Both the position numbers and the translations under genes were made by a program. DNA of 60,000 nt, taken from positions 2,581,001 to 2,641,000 of the forward strand of contig WPIO01000024.1 in assembly GCA_009760855.2 (NCBI GenBank), given 5' to 3'. Origin of the DNA: Cristatella mucedo. Its lineage: Eukaryota > Bryozoa > Phylactolaemata > Cristatellidae. The notes beneath the pieces are model-generated. The model did no database searches. It was not told the origin of the DNA and saw nothing but the letters and a program-made list of their open reading frames with translations. This document shows, in pieces, positions 12,890 to 23,662 of this stretch; the stretch's first letter is position 1; every line of letters starts with the position of its first letter.

Positions 12890-13225
12890 GGTGCTAATCG
12901 ACTGGCGTAACGACATCACCTGACTTGACCACATTTAAAAAGAAATTAAAGCTCACCTATTTGTGACAGCATATAGTGGGTCCCCGTGATTCGTCTTGTA
13001 TGTGCTAATGCGCGCTGACATTCTTGCGTGCTGCTACTAACTACACTTGTATGCTGACCCTGTGCATTTCATCCAGTAACCAGGTTAGTCGTGTTGTGTA
13101 TCAAGCATGACACCGCTAACCATTCGATAGCGTTTCCTTAGCAGCAAATGTAAAGCGCCTAGAAAGGGATTGAGTTCTCTGAGGGCGCTTTATTAAGTGC
13201 ATTATTAATATTATTATTATTATTC
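12890..13225 (+). mobile_element. LINE-A 3' end
   Basis: CACATTTAAAAAGAAATTAA, CTGACCCTGTGCATTTCAT, hairpin AAGCGCCTAGAAAGGGATTG...GAGGGCGCTT, and an ATTATT tail. Intron 1 of SLC10 gene A. Confidence 0.8.
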
Positions 13226-13941
13226 TTGCCGACTCAAATATCTGCGAAGCCTCGAATAGCTGAACCGTGGATAGCGAATGGAAATGTCCGCGATAGATTT
13301 GCAGCAGGTTTGGTGGTATGTATGTTGCTTTTCATCAAGCCCACCTATCGCAGAAAGAGTTATTAATAACTTTGATATTGTATGTTAGCATATACTAGGA
13401 AATCAAAAGTCGTGATACCTCAGAAAGTGGAAGGTCAGCCTTGCAATTCTTTGACCACATCTGTATTTACATGCAATCAATGTAGGCCACCAAAGGAGCT
13501 GCACAACATGGCATACGTTCGTCGAGGACAACAAGAGAAAAACACAATCGGCATTATTTATTTGCTTTTCTGGCGTGCAGGTGGCTGTCGCGTGCTGCTT
13601 CCCTCACCCACTCGGTAATCTTATCGCTGTCAGCATTGTCCATTCGTAAGGTGAGGTAGCCACATCAGCAGGATTAGGACTATCGTTGTACAGGCAGAAG
13701 AAAGACGTTTTTTTTTGTTTTTGGAAATACTCGAACCGTTCAAAATGGAAGTCGCACAAGCATCTTCCATGTAGCGGTATCAAGCAAGCCATTTGCTACG
13801 GCCTCAGGCCAATTTTAGACTGCTTCACCTTTTGCGAGAGAACGGTTCCAGGAACGAAGGGGACCGGAGAAGTTTAGCAGGCAGCTGGGACGAGATCGCC
13901 GCGCGCCGCCGAGATTTGATGCTGGCGACGATGGTACTCAC

Positions 13942-14472
13942 CAGAGGCATCAGTGTGCACTGGCACGCCAGTCCGATCAACAGCGACTTGGGCTTCTTTA
14001 CGTACTGGCGAATGATGTCCAGGTCGAGTGTGGCCCCGAAGCAGATCATGCCGACTCCTAGGAGGATCACGATGCCGTACACGAACACCATGTCGACGGT
14101 AGACGCTCTCGGCCGAATCACGGCGGCGTCGTACGCCGCCGTGACGTTGTCGTTCATGGGAGACAGCAGCAGTTGCGCGAAGCCGATGGCGACGCCGCGA
14201 ACCGGAAGGGAGCCGTTCGATCCGCACTCGACGCTGAGAAGGCGCGCGTCGCAGACGAACACCCGAGAGTCCGACGAGCCGACTTCGAGCGTCAAGTTCG
14301 CTCCGGAGCAATTGACAGCCGCAATGGCGATTTCCGTTCGCTCGCCGGCGAGCAGCTCGATCGGCTGCGGGCCGTGAATGTGAGCGTAGCCGCGAGCACG
14401 CGCCTCTGAGACGAGCGAGGCACACGCTGCCGCCGCCAATAGAAGGCCGTGCGCTGAAGAGGTCGGAGCCAT
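13942..14472 (-). CDS. SLC10-family transporter A, exon 1 (start codon and extracellular domain)
   Basis: First coding exon, 177 codons, starting at ATG 14472-14470 and ending Met-Pro-Leu just before a perfect GTGAGT donor. Residues 1-26 look like a signal peptide (Leu/Ala-rich core, small residues before Arg-Gly). Residues about 27-122 form an N-terminal extracellular domain with four N-glycosylation sequons (NCS, NLT, NGS, NVT) and three cysteines. The first transmembrane helix is about 126-146, followed by GMICFGATLDLDIIRQYVKK, the SLC10 GM-x-T-L...KKP signature. The signal peptide plus long N-terminal ectodomain resembles the SLC10A3/SLC10A5-like branch more than NTCP or ASBT. The spliced protein is 452 residues, a normal family length. 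It is a plasma- or intracellular-membrane protein; substrate unknown. Confidence 0.88.
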
Positions 14473-15265
14473 TGTGCTAGTTCTGCAATAGCGATGAAAA
14501 ACTGACGACGAGAGCCAGCTGTAGAATGATCAAGGCTACAGAGAAAAAGAGTCGGCGCTTTTAGTAACTTTCCTCTGCGAGAGCATTAGCGCGCTGCCGG
14601 ACTTAAAACAGTTTTGAGACGTTGCTATTGCCTAACTGTAACTAGTGACTGTATCTTGGGATGACGGAGCAGGCGACAGATACCATGACCACCGCGGCGA
14701 AACGCTGCTAAAGGCCCGGGCTAAACGCGCCCGTGATTACGTGAGGGGATGCTGCAGCAAGCAACGATCGCCAGCTGCTCGCCTTCTGGCCGAGTAAGGC
14801 TGAGCAAGAACTCCATAGCTTATGTCCAAACTTCATCTTTATTAACCGGGTGCCGCTGCATCTACGTTGGCTAGGTCAAATTTACGGTTGTTCTCAAACG
14901 TCTCACGATACTTTCCCCCAGCAACGTTTAAGAGACGCACTTTTGTCTTGTAATGAATAATTCGCAGATATTTTGGGGAAAAACGTAAGTTTTAAAATCC
15001 AGCCTAGGAGTCATAAAATTGACTGAAGGTTAAATAAAAATTAAAAACGCTGGGATATCTACACGTATCGTCATTATGTAAGAAGAATTTATTTTACTCG
15101 TTAAATCAAAAGACGCATTTTATCCATAATCGTCAGCGAACCGATCAAGTAACTAGCAATATTACTAATGAAATGCATTTTATGACATCACCGAAGAATG
15201 ATTTTGCTTTCTAGGAAAAATATATATCATAAAGATGCATGTAAATATGGTTAGTAATAAAGTGC
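14473..15265. other. 5' flank of SLC10 gene A
   Basis: Immediately upstream of the start codon on the minus strand. The first 300 bases are moderately GC-rich and have no obvious TATA box, so promoter and 5' UTR must lie here or farther right, but no element can be fixed by eye. The stretch 14900-15260 is AT-rich and shows nothing else. Confidence 0.35.
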
Positions 15266-15269
15266 GCAG

Positions 15270-15988
15270 CATCAGAACGCATAACCATGAAAAGGACAAA
15301 TCATAGGTATCCAGCAAATAGTGTGGGGAAAAGTTGCGTTCTTCGCTTCTTTTTAAATTTTGTTTCGTCATGCGATGTCGAGATGCCAATTGCAACTGAG
15401 TTACATGCTTTGGGAACACATAAGCAAAAGCCAAGGTCTCCACAGGATTTGATATTAGTTCGAGGCACAGCAAAATGCCTTTAGTCAAAACAGCGTGGGC
15501 TACGATGCTGGGCCTTAGTGGGAAGCAGTCTGGATAGGTAGGCTTGCTGGAGCAAGAGAATTGAGGGAACTAAGAGCGAGTGACCAAACCTTGAAGTCGA
15601 TACTCTGCTCGATGGCGAGCCTGTGCAAGCCGATGAGGAGTGGTGTAAAGTGGCAATTGTCACGCTCACAAAAGACAAGCTTAGCTGCTGAGTTTTGCAC
15701 AAACTATAAGCGCCTGATTGTGAACTGGAGAAGTCGTGACGGAGTTTAAAGGATGCACGCAACAACCTGGTAGAATACCGGTCTAGGCAGCCCAGAATTT
15801 ATTTATATAATATATATTATGTATGTATATGTAATTTATATTTATATACTTTTATTTTGTGTCTATATATTTATTTGAATGTTAGCTGATAAATATAGGT
15901 AAAAGTTGGTAGACTTGACTGTGGAGCTGATGTGATCGTCTGGTGAAAGGTCACTTTAAGACAGGACACCCAGATTTCGAGAAGATAA
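15270..15988 (-). mobile_element. LINE-A fragment with an AT-rich insert
   Basis: 15280-15775 matches the C-terminal/3' UTR part (complement) and 15890-15988 continues it (GACTGTGGAGCTGATGTGAT). The 110 bp between are AT-rich simple sequence. The right end abuts a LINE-B 3' end. Confidence 0.7.
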
Positions 15989-16900
15989 TATAGGAGAGAT
16001 CTCTCAATGTATGTCTCTCCGTCTTTAACTCCACAAAGCCATAACAACTATGTGGGTGTTCCGCTGGAGAGTTTTGTATAGCGCACTCACAGCCTAAGCG
16101 GCTTTCAGTACGCATTCGGTAGCCAACAGACATAATCTCACGAAACAAAGAGAAAGCATAACAAAGAAATAAGAAATAAAAAAGAAATGAAAAGAAATAA
16201 AAAAGCATAGAAAGCAGTAAGAAGCATAGCTAAGTCAGGAGATCAGTTGAAGTAGTGTCACATGGAAATAGCAGCTCGGGACGGCTGGGAAGGATGTGCC
16301 ATAGTCAGCAGCGGTAGAGTATTTGTCTTTGCGTAAGAAGAATTCCAAGTCTAGGACCTGTTGAGCAAAAACTTCTGTTGCCAATGGTCTTTAAGTAGAG
16401 GAGTTGAAAAGCTAATCTGTTTTTCATACAGAACCTGAACGCGTGAAGAGGCTGAAATTAATGGAGCAGTTCAGCTAGGTATGAAGGAGTCAAGCAGTGG
16501 CGGGCCTCGTGGGTAAGCGTATGAACTTTGCTCTGTCTTCACTGATTAACCGGCAGCCATCCAAGCTCTTTCAGCAAAGAAGACACGGGGTTGAGCTCTG
16601 GGATTTGTAAATTAGCCTTGCAGCCATATTCACTACCAGCTTAAGTAGCCTAGTGGCTTTTTTTAGTTGCCCATTCAAAAGGGAATTACAACAATCTAGC
16701 CAAGACAGAACCACGGGGCTCGTTACATTTTTTGCAATCCAGGGTGGATGGCAGATCCTAAACGTAGATAGGGATCGGACGCGATGGCTAGCTATAGAAG
16801 CAGCATTCCTAACAAAACTTGCAAAATTTAGGCAGCTGTCCAAGATGACCCGTAAATTCCAAGCACATGGTGATGGTCGCATCGCACAACAGCATCACTA
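15988..16900 (-). mobile_element. LINE-B copy
   Basis: Complement of the LINE-B 3' UTR (CCGTCTTTAACTCCACAAAG; GAGAGTTTTGTATAGCGCAC) and C-terminal coding remnant; the minus frame 16882-16571 has SWLDCCNSLLNGQLKKATRL. Inserted next to LINE-A. Confidence 0.75.
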
Positions 16901-16929
16901 ATTAGAAGAGCAAAGTCTTATAGTCCTGC

Positions 16930-17120
16930 CATACACTAGGGGTGTCATATGAATAGCGATTCCGCTTTGTCATCGCTTAGTTTAAGGAAATTTGCTGACA
17001 TCCAGGGTCGAATGTCTGCAAGGCAACTTCCTAGGTGCATTCATTGCTGGCATTCCCACGTGGACGGCAGCAAACGTTCTCAAATTGATGGAGATATAAC
17101 CAATTTACAAGTTATGATAA
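16930..17120 (-). mobile_element. LINE-A fragment
   Basis: TCATCGCTTAGTTTAAGGAA followed by a TTGCTGACATCCAGG segment matches the complement of the RT downstream region at 52450-52500. Confidence 0.5.
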
Positions 17121-17199
17121 GCCATGTATTGCTTAGAAATTGGAAAATCTGTCATTCGAAATGAGCTCGGCCAACTTATATCCAGTAGCGCAAGCACGA

Positions 17200-17983
17200 A
17201 GCCTGGGTGCCCTATTCCGAAGTGGCCATTGATGAGACTACCACTTCAGCTGCTCCACAGTCAAGGCCATCTAATTTCAGCTGCAGTGCTGTGCGGGCAA
17301 ACTTGCACAAGTATCTCACATCCAAGTTGGTCAAGCCATTTGTGGCATCCCGTGCGGACTTCTGTAACTCACTACTTAAAGGTCTACCTGTGCAATAAGA
17401 TGCTTAAAGTTGGCACAAAACGTGGCAGCTAGGCCCATCTATCGTGAACATCGTAGTTACCGCACAGGACCACTTCCCATCGACCGTTCAAGGGTCCAGT
17501 CTAGTTATTCTTTTTCTTCCTGCCTTAAAGAGCTGCTTACCAATAAGGCTAAGCAGCGTACAACCCCCACGTCTGACTCAAGATGTCCAGCTATGCTTTG
17601 AACTAACATAAAATCCTGTAGACGGTGGATTAAGTTAGCATACCCTTAAAGCCTTGAACTCACTTCCGACTGACGTCACGACACCCCCTCCGACATTGGG
17701 GCATTTAAAAAGGAGCTAAAACTCACAGCATCAGTTATGTTCGTCACAGCATCAGCTACGTTCTTGCGAATTGTTCTTTGTGTTCGTCTGCGCAGCCTCT
17801 GCTCACGTTATGGCTAACTGTATTATGCACGTTGGCACTGTTTATGTTATTGTAACGTAACGTCATTTCCTAACGCTTTCCTTTGCATCATATGCAAAGT
17901 GCGTAGTGAGGGGGGAGAGAGAGAGAGGAAGGGAGGGAGTGGAGGATAGGGAGAGAGAGAGAGGGAGGGAAAGGAAGAGAGGA

Positions 17984-18024
<41 letters not shown>

Positions 18025-18205
18025 AAGAGAGGGAGAGAGGGGGAGAGAGAGGGAGAGAGAGAGAGAGATAGAGAGAGAGGGGGAGAGGGAGAAAGCGAGA
18101 GAGAGAGAGGGAGAGAGAGAGAGAGAGAGAAAGAGAAAGAAAGAGAGAGAGAGAGAGATTTGGCTTTCCGAGTGTGCTACGTAGACGTCTCATTATTAGT
18201 ATTAG
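17200..18205 (+). mobile_element. LINE-A (subtype 2) 3' part attached to GC-rich module copy 1
   Basis: Decayed C-terminal coding region and 3' UTR of an L2/CR1-like LINE (CGGACTTCTGTAACTCACTA, AGGCTAAGCAGCGT, the TGGCACTGTTTAT segment), closely matching 41435-42240. The terminal hairpin is interrupted by the GA array; its far side (TTGGCTTTCCGAGTGTGCTA, then ATTATTAG) follows the array at about 18158. Confidence 0.7.
17908..18158. repeat. GA microsatellite (about 250 bp) in a LINE hairpin
   Basis: Imperfect GA/GGGA array. Its flanks align with the two sides of the LINE-A terminal hairpin, whose normal core is only GAGAGAGA. The long frames in it (Arg/Glu or Ser/Leu repeats) are artefacts. 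Confidence 0.9.
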
Positions 18206-20545
18206 GATCGTAGGTGTTATTGAATACCTCATTTTACCGGGCCTCTCTACTGACGCCTTGCTCAGCAATCACCGGCTGCGGGCCTGCGCGTGTCGAGGCA
18301 GCCGCTGCGACTCGCTAGCCGAGCGCCGCCGAGGCGTCCGCGGTATTAGCGGCGCGTCTGCGAGGATTAGCATCGCTACTCGAACTGTGATGTTATTGCA
18401 GCTTACGACTCTCGTACCAGAGGGCGTACGGGGAGGGGGGAGGGTTCGCTCGCCTCGCGCCAACGCACACCGGCATCCCGGTTTCTCACTATTGGTCGAC
18501 CCCATCGGCCGGCGTTGCGCGTGGCTCGCGGGATCGGCTGCTTTCACGCCCCCCCCCCCCCTCTCCTCCGCGCCTTCTCAGTGCCCGCCCACGAGACTCC
18601 GCCGCCGTCAATGCGCGCGCCGGCCGAGAACTGGGAACCGAGCAGCGCGACCTTGCCGGCCGAGACCCGCTCTTTATGCCTTTGTGTTGGTAGCAGAATG
18701 AGTTCTGACAAGCTGACACACGCTCTGCAAAGCTCGTACGGCTCCGGGGGCCACACGGGTATACCGAGGACGCCGGAAGTTGCGACGGAGCGCCTCTGTG
18801 GACCGCAGCTCGAGGCCCGGCGCGACCTCCCAACCTCGCTTGCTCGCAAACCCGACCTGATTTGCGCCGGCGCGCTCGCCCCATTCGACAGCGCCACCGC
18901 CGCTCGGTGGCCGCCTAGCCGAGTGCGGAGCGGCCTCGCTTGCGGCGGCGGCGGCGGCTCGCGGTGTATTTATTTCCCCTGCGCCGCCAGTGCCGCCGCC
19001 GAATGTCACACACCGCTTCACGGCAATCAGACCCCCGACCTTTGACCTGCGCCCGCCGCACGTACGCTCAACCGACTCGCTGGCCCGGGGCCCGGCTATT
19101 GCGACCGACTCGCTTCCCAACTTCGCCACTGCGAGGACGCAGGCGGGCCGCCGGACGTCGCCGTCGTCGCCGCCGGCCGCCTGCGGCAGCTGTGCAGACG
19201 CGCTGCGCGACGGTCGTAGTCGGCTTACATAATTCGCCTCTCGCCAGCGAGCGATGGCTGGCCGAGGTCATTCGCCCGATGGTCGCAGCGCCGAGCGAAA
19301 GAGCTCGCCCCGGCGTCTGCGCGTGCGAATTTCGCCCTCCGACGACTGCCGGGGCTTTGGCTCACCCCGCCCCAACCAACCGTTGACTCCCCCTCTTTGA
19401 GGTTTGCGCCTGCCCTCTGCGGGCTCGCGCCCGCGGCCGCGTTCAGCATCGCGCGGCGATGGCTGCGCGTCGGACAATAGGAGACGGCTTTCGCGAGCAC
19501 GACCGAGCATTCCTAAGTCGCTTAGGCTGCCGGTCGCACGGCGATTTGCGTTCGCACTGGCCGGCGCGAACCACGTAGCCGACGCTTTCCGACGGCGTGC
19601 GCCTGACGGCTTGAACGAGGAGTGACGCACTGGCAATCGGCGGATAGCGGCGAACGCTCAGTCGCGCGCGCTTCGGCGAGCGCGCTTCGAGTGCGCTGAG
19701 CGGCCCCGGAAAGGCGAGGGCGACGCTTACCGACCGAAGCCCATCTCTCTCTTGCGCCGTAGGACGCGACGCCGAACTTCAGGCGTGACGGCGACAGTGA
19801 AGCCCGACGCCGTGCAAGTGCACAGCGCACAGCCACCTCGGGCAGCGGACGGCCGGCGAATCCGGAAGACCGCAGCCCGGCAGTTTTACGTAAGGAGCCC
19901 CGGCGCCGTCCGTGACCTACCTGGCGTACGGAGCCCCGCCGCCAGTCGCTGCCCTAATCAGAAGAGCTGCTCCATTGTGCTCTAAAAGCACTAGCGCGCG
20001 CAGCTGGGCAAGCGCGGTGCGCCGAGGCACGGGCGCGCGAGGGCACGTCGGGGCCAGCGTCCGCGGCGGCTGACAGTCATAATTCGCGATTTTGCAATTA
20101 TGCGACGACCTATCGCCGAGGTAGTATACAAGCCGGCGCCACGAGACAGGCGATGAGTTGTGATTCCTGACAATCGGCCGGCGTTGGCATTAGAGTTGAT
20201 TTGAGCTCTAGGCCAGAGAGCCGTTGGTGTACGTCGTAGCTGCTGTTGAGGCAGCCGCTATCGTTTTACGCTGTCAAATAGATGCTTGCATTTTGGATAT
20301 TCTGGCTTCGTTATCCTAAGGTATGGGCGCTCTTCTTCTCTGCAGAATTTACGCTGCTAGCGTCAAAGCAGTACCTATTGGTGCGGCATCCGCGAATTGC
20401 TAGCCTTAACACACGTTTCAGGCGTCGCAAGTGTTCGCCGCGCGGTGGAGGAGACTGGCGCTGTTAGGAGCTCTGTGTTTGCGGTCTAGTTCTGACCGGA
20501 CGTAGAAGCGGCAGACCGCGTTTTTAACATTCGGTTACCGGAAGT
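18160..20545 (+). repeat. GC-rich module, copy 1
   Basis: About 2.4 kb of very GC- and CpG-rich sequence, homologous along its length to 42205-44530 in direct orientation. Shared landmarks in order: CCGAGG...GCGGTATT, CTCTTT-TGC near GGCAGAATGA, GCGGAGCGGCCTCGCTTGCG, GGGCGACGCTTACCGACC, CAGTGAAGCCCGA, GAATCCGGAAGAC, CGCCAGTCGCTGCCCTAA, and CGGACGTAGAAGCGGCAGAC at the end. Local reading frames (up to 176 codons, Arg/Ala/Pro-rich) are not kept between copies because of indels, so it is probably noncoding. It follows the tail of a LINE-A fragment and a GA array. Function unknown. Confidence 0.8.
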
Positions 20546-20574
20546 TTTTAGGCAATTTTGAGGACCCCTAGCAG

Positions 20575-20720
20575 TCGTCTTATAACAATATTACTCCTAA
20601 TAATAATACATTTGTATAGCACTGTCAGAGAACCTAATCTCTAGCATGGCACTTTATACGTGCAACAATATTCTTTGACGTAGGAGTGCATTTCAGCTTA
20701 GAGATTCCATATGTACAAAC
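20575..20720 (-). mobile_element. LINE-A terminal tail
   Basis: ATTACTCCTAATAATAATAC tail and a hairpin remnant (CAGAGAACCTAATCTCTAG), just right of GC-rich module copy 1. Confidence 0.6.
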
Positions 20721-20822
20721 TCATCCAGTTACAACTATGACCTGTTGTTTCAAAAGGAAGTTGCTTTCTGAAATGGCTGTATATCTTTAGTTGACCGCGT
20801 TCATTCTCTGCTTCTGGATTTC

Positions 20823-22795
20823 AGTCGGTTGTTGCAAATAGTAATGAGATCGAACCTCTTGCCAAAGGCAGGCTAAGAAACACTAGTGGTAGACTCTCAG
20901 GAAGGGAGGACTTAATGTGTGCTAGTCTTGTCGATTGTGACTTTATTGGTGAACGATTAACCAGAAAAATGGAGTTCATTATTGGCGTGTCAAAGGGACG
21001 AACCGAAAGCGACACTGAGTCATTGAACGAGGAAATAACTAAGTGCTATGCCGAGCTTAAGGATTATTAGTAATCAACTGCTGACCTTTGTTGAGTGTCT
21101 CGATGCCGATCTTAGCAAATATTAAGCAAATCGGCCGAGACTATAGATTAAACATTGCGCGACGTTTGTAAATACTTTCACGCCTTGGATATCGCGAAGC
21201 GGCACTGGCGGCTGAGCTGCACCTGGCAGAGTTTAAACATAACAGTGTCGAAAGTGTAGATACTCTGAGGGAATGGTTAGGCCAATGTCGAAGCAAAAGT
21301 TATAAATATCTACTTTACTAGTCATAGGCTAACCAGCTGTCTGCTGAGAGTAACGCTGAGACTGGTACGTGGATGGAAATTGATTTCGCTAATGACGTCA
21401 ACAGGCTTGAACTTTCTGCAGTTAATGTAGAATATGTCAAAGGCGATAAGGTGACCAATGTAGCGCACGCGGAAGCCCTAGTTGAAGTTTCGTGTTTTGA
21501 AATCAAAAGCCGGATATATGGCTTGAGAAACCAGAGATTACAGTTTTACACGAGAGCACAGAAATGGCTGCTGTGCAGGTGTCAGGTACCTTAGACTTGA
21601 CTGTATACCTGAGGTACAAACTGGTTGTTATTTCTGAGCTAGTTTAAGCCGCTGTGGATCCAATGACTTTTGTAACTTGCTTCGAGACTGCTACTGTGTG
21701 AAATGTTGAGGTTATGGACTGCTGTCGTGACGCTGGACAAGCTGAATTATCAGACTGTAACTCTGCTGCTGCAGATGGTGCCTGCAATACAAGTAACGCG
21801 ACTGTAGGCAAGCCTTGCTACGGGCCAGACGAAAAACTGCGTTTTGACAATGTTCAGTGTAGTGACTATACTATAGTGTCGCATGCCGCTGCGACACTTT
21901 CCCAATGACAAACGAACAGCAGCTTAGTCATGTAGTCGCCGCTCACGTTGGCGCACAGTGCGAGGGTGAGGCCTAACTGACATTCGCGGGTTTATGGCCC
22001 GGAATCCTCTTCTCCACCGTTATATAAGTCCTCAATGACACGTGACAGCTCTCCGAATGACCTGTAGTCGGGGTCGGAAGTACGACCGAGCAACGAGTCG
22101 GCTGGCTCCAACACCAAGTACTTTATTCTGCAAACCACGCCGGCCGAGCCCGGTCTATACAATCTAGATCCTCAGTTTACTTGCTTTCGAGTATGGTAGA
22201 AGCGGAAGCTTGCTCAGGTCAGGGTCAAGGTCCGGTGAAGCGACCATCGGACTATCGGAGCTATTTGTCGAGGCCGCTGCACGCCAGCACTGATATCGGT
22301 AGTAACGTTATTTGTTGTCGGGGGGGGTCCTCCTCCTATATGGGTTGCGTCCCTGTATAGACGCAGGTGACCTGAGCATGGGAAGGCGTTTCTTCCGTAA
22401 GAGTGTTTGTCGCGGTGAGAGCTTGCGACGAGTGTGACGATAAGACCGGACTAGCGCCGCAGCGACATTGTGAGCCTAAAGATCGGTCTAATTCTCCGTA
22501 ATTGACTTGCGACTCGATCTAGCGCACGCTAACGAACCCGCGACCGTCGAGGCAACGTTCGGTTGCGTCGCATCGGAGACGCTGCAATGCCCCGCGATTA
22601 CGGACTGTGAACTTGAGAGAGCTGAACTTCGATTACGAGTAGCGATGAGTTTTGAAGCCGCTGAATTAGAGCAGTTTATGAAATAGCCGCAATAGGCCGA
22701 GGCTTACGAGCTGGGCGACGTGCTATTACGTACGAACGTGATTACGGCTCGACTTATGAGCTGGCCATTGAATAAGGCGCGGGTCTGACCCCAGT
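20823..22795 (+). pseudogene. Degenerate coding-like block, unassigned
   Basis: The plus strand has a run of open segments in changing frames with protein-like composition: about 82 codons after a pyrimidine-rich AG (TTCTGGATTTCAG, ending 20822) to 21070; a charged Leu/Glu-rich helical segment near 21180-21300; 73 codons at 21373-21594; 64 codons at 21714-21908. After a TATATAA at 22021-22027, another Glu-rich start (ATG at 22646) is soon broken by stops. I recognise no family. A decayed retroelement gag or a dead gene is possible. The CT array and LTR remnant follow directly. Confidence 0.3.
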
Positions 22796-23007
<212 letters not shown>

Positions 23008-23014
<7 letters not shown>

Positions 23015-23322
23015 GCCCTCTCGACCTTGGGCGTAGCTGTTATTATTTTATTATTGTTTTGTCGGACCCTGGCTCTCGGTGTCCGTCCTCGGCCTAATTC
23101 TTCCTGGCTAGCCATTGGCTAGCCCCTGGCTAGCCCTTGGTCATTCCTCGGCCAGTCCTTGGCTAGTCCTTGGCCAGTCCTTGGCTAGTCCTTGACCAAT
23201 CCTTGGCCAAGCCTTGGCCAATCCTAGGCTAGTCCGCCTGCTACGGTTGCTCTAGGTGCCCTAGTCAGACCCACTAAGGCAAGGGCTAATATCGCGGCTA
23301 GCCTGAGAGCTGCTCCGTTGCA
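23008..23322 (-). repeat. Partial 3' LTR (U3 only)
   Basis: About 315 bp matching the outer part of the 5' LTR. It holds a 10-12-bp tandem repeat (units like TTGGCTAGTCC, 23105-23235) with more units than the other LTR. The homology stops exactly where a CT microsatellite begins. Confidence 0.8.
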
Positions 23323-23337
23323 TTACTCTCTTTCCTC
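23323..23337 (-). other. Polypurine tract next to the 3' LTR
   Basis: The minus strand reads GAGGAAAGAGAGTAA directly before TGCAACGG, the first bases of the LTR. This fixes the 3' LTR boundary and the element's orientation. Confidence 0.75.
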
Positions 23338-23662
23338 GCGAGATACGGCCTCGTATCTGATCAGTCCGGGGTCCGGCGTTAAAAAAAACCACTGGCTCAA
23401 GTGGAAAAAAAAGCATGGAGCCCCATAACGGACTGATCCGACACTTTGGCCCGTCCGGGGTGGTGTTAATGCGATGCTGCGGTAGGTTCGCATTAGCACC
23501 ACATATCTCGATATCGAGGATTAGGCCTACGCTCGCGGTCGCGGCGCAGCAAATGGCATTAGCTATCATCCTGCCCAGCTGAAGAACGGTGGTCGTCGTC
23601 TCCTGGGTCGCCCTGCCGCCTGGCCAGAGGGTGAGGGCTCTGTGGTGTCACTCCGCCTTCCG

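Larger units (their letters stand above)
11248..13941 (-). other. Intron 1 of SLC10 gene A (2.7 kb)
   Basis: The donor is CTG|GTGAGT at 13941 and the acceptor TTTCAG at 11248. It contains a LINE-A 3' fragment (12890-13225) and a TA/CA microsatellite (12368-12506). The stretch 11310-12365 is open over about 290 bp on both strands (96 codons minus, 90 codons plus), but neither reading resembles a family I know, so I do not call a gene there. Confidence 0.75.

Noticed and set aside
13793-14425. Long plus-strand (194 codons) and alternative minus-strand (183 codons) frames over SLC10 exon 1
   Set aside because: Shadows of the GC-rich exon; only the 14472-13942 frame gives the SLC10 motifs and joins exon 2 in phase.
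17888-18268. Arg/Glu-repeat and Ser/Leu-repeat frames over the GA array (92 and 126 codons)
   Set aside because: Microsatellite translation, not protein.
18174-20173. Many overlapping Arg/Ala/Pro-rich frames of 60-176 codons on both strands
   Set aside because: They follow from high GC (few stops). Frames are not conserved in the second copy of the module.
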